A stretch of DNA of 28,335 nt from JTS-RE37 sp041743975 (GTDB lineage Bacteria; Bacteroidota; Bacteroidia; Flavobacteriales; Flavobacteriaceae). The stretch covers positions 1 through 28,335 of the forward strand of contig JBGTLT010000182.1 of assembly GCA_041743975.1 (NCBI GenBank), given 5' to 3'. The notes under the pieces were generated by a model. The model ran no database searches. It was given only the letters and a program-made list of their open reading frames with translations, and was not told the DNA's origin. This document shows, piece by piece, positions 7,661 through 16,079 of the stretch. Within the stretch, counting starts at the first letter, position 1; each line of letters begins with the position of its first letter. The position numbers and the translations under genes were made by a program.

Positions 7661-10600
7661 ATGAATTTTTCACCCTACATATGTTCCCGCATGCTGCTTA
7701 TGTCCCTGGCCGCCTGCCTGTCCTGTAACGACACAGAATCCTTGCACTTTCAGGAAAAGCCGCCCCGGAAAACAGGCGTCAGCTTTGCCAACCAACTGGA
7801 ATATACGGATAATCTTACCGTTCTCGAATTCGAATATATGTATAATGGTGCAGGTGTTGCTATTGCAGATTTTGACAAGGATGGCTGGCAGGACCTTTAT
7901 TTCACAGGAAATATGGTCAGTAACCGTCTCTACCGCAACCTGGGCGATTGGAAATTTGAGGATATAACGGACACCTCCGGTGCAGGTTCGTCCAATTGGT
8001 CCAATGGGGTATCCATTGTTGATATCAATCAGGATGGTTACCCGGATATATATGTAAGCAAAGGCGGTCCAAGGGGATCGGAAGGAAAGGACCGCGCCAA
8101 TTTATTGTTCATCAACAAGGGTATGGAAGGAGGGGGGCTGCAATTTGAAGAAGCAGCCGCAGCATGGGGGTTGGCTGATGAAGGGTATTCTGTACAGTCC
8201 GTATTTTTTGATTATGACCGGGACGGTGACCTGGACATGTACCTGCTTAGCAACGCGCTGGTGGATTTTAACCGGAATACGTCCCGCCCAAAGGACAGGA
8301 CAGGGAAAGCCCCCTCCGCCGATAAATTCTTCCGGAATAATGGGGATGGGACCTTTACGGATGTGTCTGCCGAAGCCGGTATCCTGATAGAAGGCTTTGG
8401 CCTGGGGGTTGAAGTCTGTGACATCAACCTGGATGGGTGGCCGGATGTCTATGTCTCCAACGATTTCCTGACCGATGACCTGCTGTACATCAACCTCCGG
8501 AACGGGACATTCCGCAATGAAATTTCCGGGTATTTTGAACACCTGACCTTTAACGGGATGGGGAATGATATAGCGGATATCAATAATGACGGGCTTATGG
8601 ACGTGGTGGTGCTCGACATGCTGCCGGAAGACAATACCCGCTGGAAACTGACCATGATGGGCAATAACTACGATGAATTCATGAACGGCCTTTCCTATGG
8701 ATACCACCCGCAATATATCCGCAATACCCTGCAGCTGAACAATGGGAACGGATCCTTCAGCGAAGTGGGGCAAATTGCGGGTATGGCCTCGACCGAATGG
8801 AGCTGGAGCGCCCTCCTGGCCGACTTTGACCAGGATGGCTTAAATGACCTTTGCGTTACCAATGGGTACCGGCAGGATATCACCAACCTCGATTTTATGG
8901 TGTATGGCAACCGGGTTTTGACCATGGGAACGGAGGAGGCAAACCGGAAACAACGCCTGGAGGAACTGAACAAATTGCCGGGGATTAAGTTGCACAATTA
9001 TTTTTTCAAAAACATGGGTGACCTGCAATTCAGGGATACTTCAAAAGAAGTGGGCTTTACAAAACCTACCTACTCCAATGGGATGGCCTATGGGGATCTG
9101 GACAATGACGGAGACCTTGACCTTGTGATAAACAACATTGATGATCCCGCCCTCCTCTATGAAAATAAGCTCGCCCCCGGTCCTGGAAATCAATATCTGA
9201 CTGTAGGGTTCAAAGGGGAAAACCCCAACCTTGAAGGGATTGGGAGTACCGTTCAATTATTTTACGGAGCTGCAACGCAGCAACGCTATTTTACCCCGTA
9301 CAGGGGATACCTTTCCACCATGGAAGCCACCCTGCATTTCGGCCTGGGAAATACGGGGATGCTCGATAGCCTTCGGGTTACCTGGCCTGATGGCAGACAA
9401 CAATTGCTTACAAATATCCGGAGCAACCAAAAGGTTATCCTGGACTATAGGGAAGCCACGGAGGCGAAATCCCTTCCCGGGAAAAGAAAGCAAACGCCTT
9501 TTCAGGAAATGGACAGTATCGGACTTGCCCATTCGCATAAGGAAGATGATTTTGTCGACTTTAAGATACAACCCCTGCTTCCGCATATGCACTCCCGAAA
9601 CGGGCCCGGCCTGGCTGTGGCTGATATCAATACCGATGGGAAAGAGGATTATTTTATAGGGGGAGCCTCCGGCGAAGCTGGTATCCTTTTCATCCAGGAC
9701 GAGAATGGGCAATTCCGGCAGCACACTTTCCAGGATATTGCTGCGGAAGATATGGGGGCGGTGTTCTTTGATGCAGACAATGACGGGGACCAGGACCTCT
9801 ATGTGGTAAGCGGAGGGTCTTCTTATCCGGCCGGGGACGAGCGATACCAGGACCGGTTCTATACGAACGATGGTACCGGGGGTTTCACCCGGGCTGATGC
9901 CCTGCCTGAAAATACAACGAGCGGCTCGGTGGTGACAGCCGCCGACTATGACAAAGACGGCCTGTTGGACCTCTTTGTCGGGGGGAGGGTAAGACCGGGG
10001 GAATATCCGCTTTCCCCGGCCAGCATGCTTTTAAAAAATAACAGTGATGCCAAACAAATCCGATTTACTCCTGATAACCAAAAGAACCCATCGCTTTGTG
10101 GGGAATTGGGGATGGTCACCGCAGCACTTTGGACCGACTTCAATAATGATACCTGGCCCGACCTTATAATAGCCGGGGAGTTCATGCCTATTCGCTTTTT
10201 TCAGAACCGGAATGGGCAACTCGTGGAGGTTACCGGGCAAACAGGGTTAAAAAATACCCATGGATGGTGGAATAGCATCGTTGCCGGTGATTTTGATAAC
10301 GACGGCGACAGCGATTATATCCTTGGCAATCTTGGGCTCAATAGCAGGTACAAGGCCAGTGCTGCAGAACCCCTGTGTATTTACGCCAAGGATTATGACA
10401 AAAATGGCCAGATTGATCCGGTCATGTGTTATTATATAGATGGTGAAAATTACATTGCCCATTCGCGCAACGACCTGATAGAACAGATCAATGCCATGAG
10501 GGGCCGCTTCAGGACCTATTCGGATTATGCCAACGCAACCTTCGACGAATCCTTTACCAGGGAAGAACTGGCCGATGCCCTGGTTGTAAAAAGCGAAACC

Positions 10601-11173
10601 TTTGCCAGCAGCTATGTGGAAAACCTGGGTGACGGGACCTTTAAATTGACCCCCCTGCCCCGAAAAGCCCAGATCGCACCCATTTACGGGATGCTTGTGG
10701 AAGATTATACCGGTGACGGGAATATGGACCTGCTCGCGGTGGGTAACTTTTTTAGTGGGGAAGTATTTTCCGGACGCTATGATGCGTCTATAGGGTGGCT
10801 CCTTGCCGGTGATGGCAAAGGCAATTTCGATCCGGTAGATGTCACCAAAAGCGGATTCTATGTGCCGGGTGATGCCAAGGCGCTGGTCCGATTGCCCCGG
10901 GAAGAAAAAGAGTTGGTAATTGCATCTATAAACAATAGCCCCGTAAAGGCCTTTGCCTTTAACAGGGACCCTGCCCGTCTGTACTATGCCAAACCCGGGG
11001 ACAGGGTTGCGTTCGTAACGCTTAAAAACGGAAAGGTGCAGAAAACTGAATTCTATTATGGTTCCGGATACCTGTCACAGGGCAGTCGGATCCTTTATAT
11101 CCCAGCCGATGCTGTTTCCGTTACCATACAGGATATAAATGGAAAGTATACCGAAAACCTGCAGCTCCCATGA
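7661..11173 (+). CDS. twin-propeller FG-GAP/VCBS lipoprotein with ASPIC/UnbV domain (copy 1)
   Basis: A 1170-residue lipoprotein from the ATG at 7661; an in-frame TTG at 7622 sits in the terminator T-run and is rejected. The signal peptide ends in SLAACLSC, so Cys19 (LAAC) or Cys22 is lipidated. Seven Asp-rich calcium loops of the FG-GAP/VCBS type (DFDKDGWQD, DINQDGYPD, DYDRDGDLD, DINLDGWPD, DINNDGLMD, DFDQDGLND, DLDNDGDLD) are followed by an ASPIC/UnbV domain (YFTPYRGYLSTMEATLHFGLG, then VTWPDGR). Seven more loops then follow (from DINTDGKED to DYTGDGNMD). Seven plus seven suggests two seven-bladed beta-propellers. A conserved HSRNDLIEQINAMRGRF block and YYGSGYLSQGSR close the protein. It overlaps the next gene by ATGA. 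The function is not established; a surface binding or scaffolding role beside SusCD is inferred. Confidence 0.9.
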   Translation: MNFSPYICSRMLLMSLAACLSCNDTESLHFQEKPPRKTGVSFANQLEYTDNLTVLEFEYMYNGAGVAIADFDKDGWQDLYFTGNMVSNRLYRNLGDWKFEDITDTSGAGSSNWSNGVSIVDINQDGYPDIYVSKGGPRGSEGKDRANLLFINKGMEGGGLQFEEAAAAWGLADEGYSVQSVFFDYDRDGDLDMYLLSNALVDFNRNTSRPKDRTGKAPSADKFFRNNGDGTFTDVSAEAGILIEGFGLGVEVCDINLDGWPDVYVSNDFLTDDLLYINLRNGTFRNEISGYFEHLTFNGMGNDIADINNDGLMDVVVLDMLPEDNTRWKLTMMGNNYDEFMNGLSYGYHPQYIRNTLQLNNGNGSFSEVGQIAGMASTEWSWSALLADFDQDGLNDLCVTNGYRQDITNLDFMVYGNRVLTMGTEEANRKQRLEELNKLPGIKLHNYFFKNMGDLQFRDTSKEVGFTKPTYSNGMAYGDLDNDGDLDLVINNIDDPALLYENKLAPGPGNQYLTVGFKGENPNLEGIGSTVQLFYGAATQQRYFTPYRGYLSTMEATLHFGLGNTGMLDSLRVTWPDGRQQLLTNIRSNQKVILDYREATEAKSLPGKRKQTPFQEMDSIGLAHSHKEDDFVDFKIQPLLPHMHSRNGPGLAVADINTDGKEDYFIGGASGEAGILFIQDENGQFRQHTFQDIAAEDMGAVFFDADNDGDQDLYVVSGGSSYPAGDERYQDRFYTNDGTGGFTRADALPENTTSGSVVTAADYDKDGLLDLFVGGRVRPGEYPLSPASMLLKNNSDAKQIRFTPDNQKNPSLCGELGMVTAALWTDFNNDTWPDLIIAGEFMPIRFFQNRNGQLVEVTGQTGLKNTHGWWNSIVAGDFDNDGDSDYILGNLGLNSRYKASAAEPLCIYAKDYDKNGQIDPVMCYYIDGENYIAHSRNDLIEQINAMRGRFRTYSDYANATFDESFTREELADALVVKSETFASSYVENLGDGTFKLTPLPRKAQIAPIYGMLVEDYTGDGNMDLLAVGNFFSGEVFSGRYDASIGWLLAGDGKGNFDPVDVTKSGFYVPGDAKALVRLPREEKELVIASINNSPVKAFAFNRDPARLYYAKPGDRVAFVTLKNGKVQKTEFYYGSGYLSQGSRILYIPADAVSVTIQDINGKYTENLQLP

Positions 11174-14100
11174 AAGATATCCCGCCAATTTTTGGAATTA
11201 TAATCTGGGTTTTGCTTGTCACTTCCTGTAAGGATAAGGCGTCTCCGCAATTTAAACTCCTCAGTGCCTCCGCAACCGGTATCAAGTTTAACAATAACAT
11301 CACGGAATCCGATAGTGTCAATGTTTTTCAATTTATGAATATTTATACCGGGGCCGGAGTTGCTGTTGGTGACATTAACAACGACGGACTTAGTGATGTA
11401 TATTTCAGCGGCAACATGGTATCAGGAAGGCTCTATCTCAACAAAGGGGAACTCCGGTTTGAGGATATCAGCAGCAAATCCGGTATCCTGAACGACAGTT
11501 GGGGCACTGGTGCCACTATGGTAGATATCAATCAGGATGGTTGGCTCGATATCTATGTATGCGTTTCAGGCAGCGGGGAGGGAACCCGGCGCGCTAACTT
11601 GTTGTATGTAAACAATGGGGACATGACCTTTTCAGAAAGGGCGGCTGAATTTGGCCTGGCCGATACCCGCCAGGCTATGCAGGCGGCATTTTTTGACTAT
11701 GACAATGATCAGGATCTGGATATGTACCTGCTGATAAACCCGGCAGCCTATGAATACAGGGTGAACAGCAGTTCCCCCAGAAAACTGCAGGGGGAATCCG
11801 TTAGCAATGACAGGCTGTACAGGAATGAGGGCAACGGTAAATTTACCGATGTAACCCTCGAGGCAGGGATACTGGTGGAAGGCTATGGTTTGGGGGTGGG
11901 GATTTCGGACATCAATAATGACGGCTGGCCGGATATTTATGTATCCAACGATTTTATAGGCAATGATATATTGTATATCAACCAGGGGGACGGGCGCTTC
12001 AGGGACCAGATAGGGGATTACATAAACCATAGCTCCTATGCCGGGATGGGCAATGATGTGGCTGATATTGACAACAATGGGAAACCCGATATCATGGTCC
12101 TCGATATGAGGCCAGAAGATAATGCACGCCAAAAACTGATAATATCCTCCACCGGCTACGATCGGTTCCAGATGATGTTGGAAGCAGGCTATGAGCCTCA
12201 ATACAGTAGGAATACCCTTCAATTGAACCAGGGGGAAGGGAAGTTCAGCGAAATTGGATTCCTGGCGGGGGTGAGCAGCACAGATTGGAGCTGGAGCCCG
12301 CTACTGGCCGACTTTGATAATGACGGGTACAGGGATATGTTTGTATCCAACGGATTTTTAAGGGACCTGGGCAACCTGGACTATATCCATTACCAGAATA
12401 TCTATGATAACCCCCTTGGGGACCCTGAGACAAAAATCAGCCAAAAGCTACGTTCGATACAGGACCTTCCCAGCGCGAAACTGCCTAATTATACCTTTAG
12501 GAATAGGGGGGATGCTACCTTCGAAAATGTTACGGAAGCCTGGGGTATGGAGGAACCAAGCTGTTCCAACGGGGCCGCCTATGCCGACCTGGATAATGAC
12601 GGCGATCTGGACATTTTGGTCAACAATGTCAACCAGCAAGCCTTTATATACGAGAATACAGCCGATAAAAAGGACGCAGCGCATTATTTGCGTATAAAAC
12701 TGAAGGGAACTCCCCCTAACAATGCCGGGATTGGCAGTAAAATACGCGTGACCACCGGGAGCATGAGCCAATATGCCGAACAATATCTCAGCAGGGGTTA
12801 TGAAAGCAGCGTGGACCCTGTCATCCATTTTGGGATGGGTACAAAGCAGATCGCCGATAGTATAGAAGTTTGGTGGCCGGACCAAACCTATCAGTTGCTG
12901 CTGAATGTGGGAACAGATCGGACCCTTGTCCTTACCCAGGCCCAAGCACTTCCTGTTCAGCCCAAAAGCCAGCCTGATAAACGAACCTGGCTTACGGATG
13001 TTACTGATAGCCTGGAGGTTTCCTATCGCCATCGGGAAGACAACATAGTTGATTTTAAGTTACAACCGATTCTGCCTCATATGCATTCCAGGCTGGGCCC
13101 GGGAATCGCGGTGGCCGATATCAATGAGGATGGTTTTGAGGATTTTTATGTAGGGGGTGCTGCAGGTCAGGTCGGGCAGTTGTTTTTACAGGATGCCAAC
13201 GGTTTCCTGTCGACCCGGAATTGGGGTTCCGATGCCAAATATGAGGATATGGGAGCCTTATTTTTTGATGCGGACAAGGATGGGGATACCGATTTGTATG
13301 TCGTGAGCGGAGGCTATACTGCCTCGGGGGATACCAGCCTCTACCAGGACCGGCTTTATCTCAATGACGGGCTCGGTAACTTTACGGCCTCCCAGGTATT
13401 GCCACAAATCACCTCCAGCGGATCCGTGGTCACCGCTGCCGATTTTGACAGGGACGGGGATCTCGACCTGTTTGTTGGGGGAAGGGTCAGTCCGGGGGCT
13501 TACCCACTCCCCGCGAAAAGTTACCTTCTGGAAAACCTTTCGGATAAAAATGGCCGGAATTTAAAATTCCGGGACATCAGTGGCAGCATTCCAGGCTGGG
13601 ATCAACTAACCATGGTTAGCGGGGCACTCTGGACCGACTATAATGGGGACGGATGGGTAGACCTGATCGCGTGCGGGGAATTCATGCCCATTACACTTTT
13701 TCATAATGACGGAGGTGTGCTCACCCGGGAAGAACCTGCCGGCCTTCTGAAGAGTGAAGGATGGTGGAACAGTATAGACGGAGGGGATTTGGACAATGAT
13801 GGCGATACGGATTATATCCTGGGGAACCTGGGGCTGAACAGTAAATTTGTCGCAACCAAAACCGAACCCCTTTGCATTTATGCAAAGGACTATGACAATG
13901 ACGGGAAGATAGACCCGGTTATGTGCTATTTTAATGATGGTGAGAACTACCTGGCCCATTCCCGGGATGAAATCGTCAGCCAGATCAATGCCATGAGGGG
14001 CCGATTTAAAACCTACCGATCCTATGCCGAATCCACTTTTGAAAAGTCCTTTTTACCGGAAGAACTCCAGGATGCCTATGTGGTAAAAAGCTATAACTTT

Positions 14101-14670
14101 GCCAGTAGCTATCTTGAAAATTTAGGTGGAGGGCAGTTTGAGTTGCACACACTACCTATAGCTTGCCAGCTGGGCCCTGTTGAAGGAATTCTTGTCGAGG
14201 ACCTGGATCTGGATGGTAACCTCGATGTGCTATTGACAGGGAATTCCTATTCTACAGAAGTAGCATCGGGGCGGTATGATGCTCTCAAAGGCATTGTATT
14301 GCAAGGAGATGGCAGGGGGGGGGTAAAGCCACTTACCCTGGAACAAAGCGGTTTTTTAAATGATGTGGATGGTAGTGGCCTTGCACTTATGAGAACACCG
14401 AAAGGTGGTTCCTACATTCTGGCGGCCTCAAATGATGGCCCCTTAAAAGTGTTCCGGGAAGTTGGGAACTCCCGGGTACTTATGTTAAACGACGATACCA
14501 GGGTAGCGGATATCCTGTTTAAGGACGGCCGGAAGAACCGGATGGAAGTTTATTATGGATCCGGGTACTTATCGCAACGGTCCAGAAGCATAGTGATCCA
14601 TGATGAGATCAAAGAAATAAGGATAACCAGTTTTGATGGGAGTACGAAAACAGTTTTTAGGGACCAATAG
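11170..14670 (+). CDS. twin-propeller FG-GAP/VCBS lipoprotein with ASPIC/UnbV domain (copy 2)
   Basis: A 1166-residue paralogue of the preceding protein. The signal peptide ends in LLVTSC, with Cys20 followed by KDK, close to the lysine-plus-acidic export signal of surface lipoproteins in Flavobacteriia. The same layout is seen: seven calcium loops (DINNDGLSD, DINQDGWLD, DYDNDQDLD, DINNDGWPD, DIDNNGKPD, DFDNDGYRD, DLDNDGDLD), an ASPIC/UnbV domain (LSRGYESSVDPVIHFGMG, VWWPD), and seven more loops (DINEDGFED to DLDLDGNLD). It ends in YYGSGYLSQRSR. Some loops have changed acidic or glycine positions (DYDNDQ, DIDNNG). Copies 1 and 2 align along their length, so they come from an old tandem duplication. 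The start is the ATGA overlap with copy 1, and the end overlaps the haloperoxidase-like gene by 38 bases. Such overlaps suggest translational coupling. The function is unknown. Confidence 0.9.
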   Translation: MKDIPPIFGIIIWVLLVTSCKDKASPQFKLLSASATGIKFNNNITESDSVNVFQFMNIYTGAGVAVGDINNDGLSDVYFSGNMVSGRLYLNKGELRFEDISSKSGILNDSWGTGATMVDINQDGWLDIYVCVSGSGEGTRRANLLYVNNGDMTFSERAAEFGLADTRQAMQAAFFDYDNDQDLDMYLLINPAAYEYRVNSSSPRKLQGESVSNDRLYRNEGNGKFTDVTLEAGILVEGYGLGVGISDINNDGWPDIYVSNDFIGNDILYINQGDGRFRDQIGDYINHSSYAGMGNDVADIDNNGKPDIMVLDMRPEDNARQKLIISSTGYDRFQMMLEAGYEPQYSRNTLQLNQGEGKFSEIGFLAGVSSTDWSWSPLLADFDNDGYRDMFVSNGFLRDLGNLDYIHYQNIYDNPLGDPETKISQKLRSIQDLPSAKLPNYTFRNRGDATFENVTEAWGMEEPSCSNGAAYADLDNDGDLDILVNNVNQQAFIYENTADKKDAAHYLRIKLKGTPPNNAGIGSKIRVTTGSMSQYAEQYLSRGYESSVDPVIHFGMGTKQIADSIEVWWPDQTYQLLLNVGTDRTLVLTQAQALPVQPKSQPDKRTWLTDVTDSLEVSYRHREDNIVDFKLQPILPHMHSRLGPGIAVADINEDGFEDFYVGGAAGQVGQLFLQDANGFLSTRNWGSDAKYEDMGALFFDADKDGDTDLYVVSGGYTASGDTSLYQDRLYLNDGLGNFTASQVLPQITSSGSVVTAADFDRDGDLDLFVGGRVSPGAYPLPAKSYLLENLSDKNGRNLKFRDISGSIPGWDQLTMVSGALWTDYNGDGWVDLIACGEFMPITLFHNDGGVLTREEPAGLLKSEGWWNSIDGGDLDNDGDTDYILGNLGLNSKFVATKTEPLCIYAKDYDNDGKIDPVMCYFNDGENYLAHSRDEIVSQINAMRGRFKTYRSYAESTFEKSFLPEELQDAYVVKSYNFASSYLENLGGGQFELHTLPIACQLGPVEGILVEDLDLDGNLDVLLTGNSYSTEVASGRYDALKGIVLQGDGRGGVKPLTLEQSGFLNDVDGSGLALMRTPKGGSYILAASNDGPLKVFREVGNSRVLMLNDDTRVADILFKDGRKNRMEVYYGSGYLSQRSRSIVIHDEIKEIRITSFDGSTKTVFRDQ

Positions 14671-16021
14671 ATTCAAGGTGTTGACACTGGTAATGGGGCT
14701 GCTGCTGCTTTCCGGCTGTGGGAAACCCCATGATGAAGCCCTGTTGGACATCTATTTCAAGGGAAGCCTGATGAGGCAGAATCGGGCTCTGACCGATGTA
14801 ATCGTTTCGGATATCTTTGCCCCACCTGTATCGAGCAGGATATATACCTATCCTAATATTGCGGCCTATGAATGCGCCCGTTATATGGATTCCAACCGAC
14901 CCTCGCTTGCAGGGCAACTCAACGGGCTGCAGGCCGTAGCGGTACCGGAAACGGGCAAAATATACTATTATCCCCTTTCAGCGCTTGTTGCCTTTACAGG
15001 GGTGGCTAAAGCTTTGGTATTTGACCAGGAACGGATTGCCAAACAGCAGGCTGAACTGCTCAACAAGGTTCAGGAAATTGGTATCGATAAGGAGATTTAT
15101 ACCAATTCAGTAGCTTTTGGCGAGGCTATGGCAGAAAAGATCCTTGAATGGTCACAGAAAGATGGCTATAACAGAAGGACGGCACTCCCGCGATATAGTG
15201 TGAATGATGACCCTGCGCGTTGGCGCCCCACACCACCTGACTATATGGAAGCTATTGAGCCCCATTGGAACACTATCCGCCCCTTTGTGCTGGATTCGGC
15301 ATCACAGTTTGATCCCGGCCTTCCCACGGAATTTGATACCAAAGTGGAATCAACATTTTATGCAGAAGCCATGGATGTGTATGGTACCGTGCTGGGGCTG
15401 ACCGATGAACAACTGAACATCGCTAAATTCTGGGATTGTAATCCTAATATTTCCCATACGAAAGGACATGTTATGTATTTTCAACAACAGATATCCCCGG
15501 GCGGGCATTGGATACACATAACTGCCCAGGTACTGGATGAACACGGTTTCAGTATGGATGCCGATGCAGCAGTTTTGGCGCAGGTTACCATGGCCGTGGC
15601 TGACGCCTTTATAAGCTGTTGGGACCAAAAATTCAAGAGTAACCTAACCCGCCCCGAAACTTTTATCAATAAGTATATTGACCCGGATTGGACACCTATC
15701 CTGCAAACACCCGCCTTCCCGGAATATACTTCCGGACACAGTGTGGCCTCTACAGCCGCCGCTACCGTATTGACACATTGGTTTGGGGAAAATTATGCAT
15801 TTGTTGATTCCACTGAAGTACCCTATGGTTTGCCCTCCCGGGGTTATCCCTCATTTTTAAAGGCTTCCCAGGAGGCAGCTTTAAGCCGTTTATACGGCGG
15901 GATCCACTACAGGCCGGCCATTGAAAAAGGCGTAGAGCAAGGAAGGAATGTTGGCATCCACGTTATTGAAAGCTTGAAATTCGGCCCCAAATTGCCGTTA
16001 CAGGATGAAGGGTCTTATTAA
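14633..16021 (+). CDS. vanadium-dependent haloperoxidase / PAP2-type lipoprotein
   Basis: A 462-residue enzyme of the vanadium haloperoxidase and type-2 phosphatidic-acid phosphatase superfamily, which either oxidises halide with peroxide or hydrolyses phosphoesters. The signal peptide ends in LLLLSGCG, with Cys29 lipidated. Superfamily motifs: K333-x6-R340-P341 (KFKSNLTRP); T366-S-G-H369 in place of PSGH; S418-R419-x5-H425 (SRLYGGIH). The Lys, both Arg and both His that hold vanadate or phosphate are all present. The Asp normally four residues after the last His is Ala429. The first ATG (14633) overlaps the propeller gene by 38 bases; M2 at 14636 or M21 are alternatives, but only the longer forms keep basic residues before the hydrophobic core. 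Halogenation cannot be told from phosphatase activity by these motifs. Confidence 0.88.
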   Translation: MMGVRKQFLGTNRFKVLTLVMGLLLLSGCGKPHDEALLDIYFKGSLMRQNRALTDVIVSDIFAPPVSSRIYTYPNIAAYECARYMDSNRPSLAGQLNGLQAVAVPETGKIYYYPLSALVAFTGVAKALVFDQERIAKQQAELLNKVQEIGIDKEIYTNSVAFGEAMAEKILEWSQKDGYNRRTALPRYSVNDDPARWRPTPPDYMEAIEPHWNTIRPFVLDSASQFDPGLPTEFDTKVESTFYAEAMDVYGTVLGLTDEQLNIAKFWDCNPNISHTKGHVMYFQQQISPGGHWIHITAQVLDEHGFSMDADAAVLAQVTMAVADAFISCWDQKFKSNLTRPETFINKYIDPDWTPILQTPAFPEYTSGHSVASTAAATVLTHWFGENYAFVDSTEVPYGLPSRGYPSFLKASQEAALSRLYGGIHYRPAIEKGVEQGRNVGIHVIESLKFGPKLPLQDEGSY

Positions 16022-16079
16022 TCTAATTAATTAGCGGTATTATATGTAAATTTATTTTTCAACGACCAACCTTGCCTAT

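Noticed and set aside
8102..8773. 223-codon minus-strand frame within the first propeller gene
   Set aside because: It is the antisense of repeated Asp-rich loops, which tends to stay open; it has no start context, and its repeats (VDIRPPIQVDV) mirror the sense repeats.
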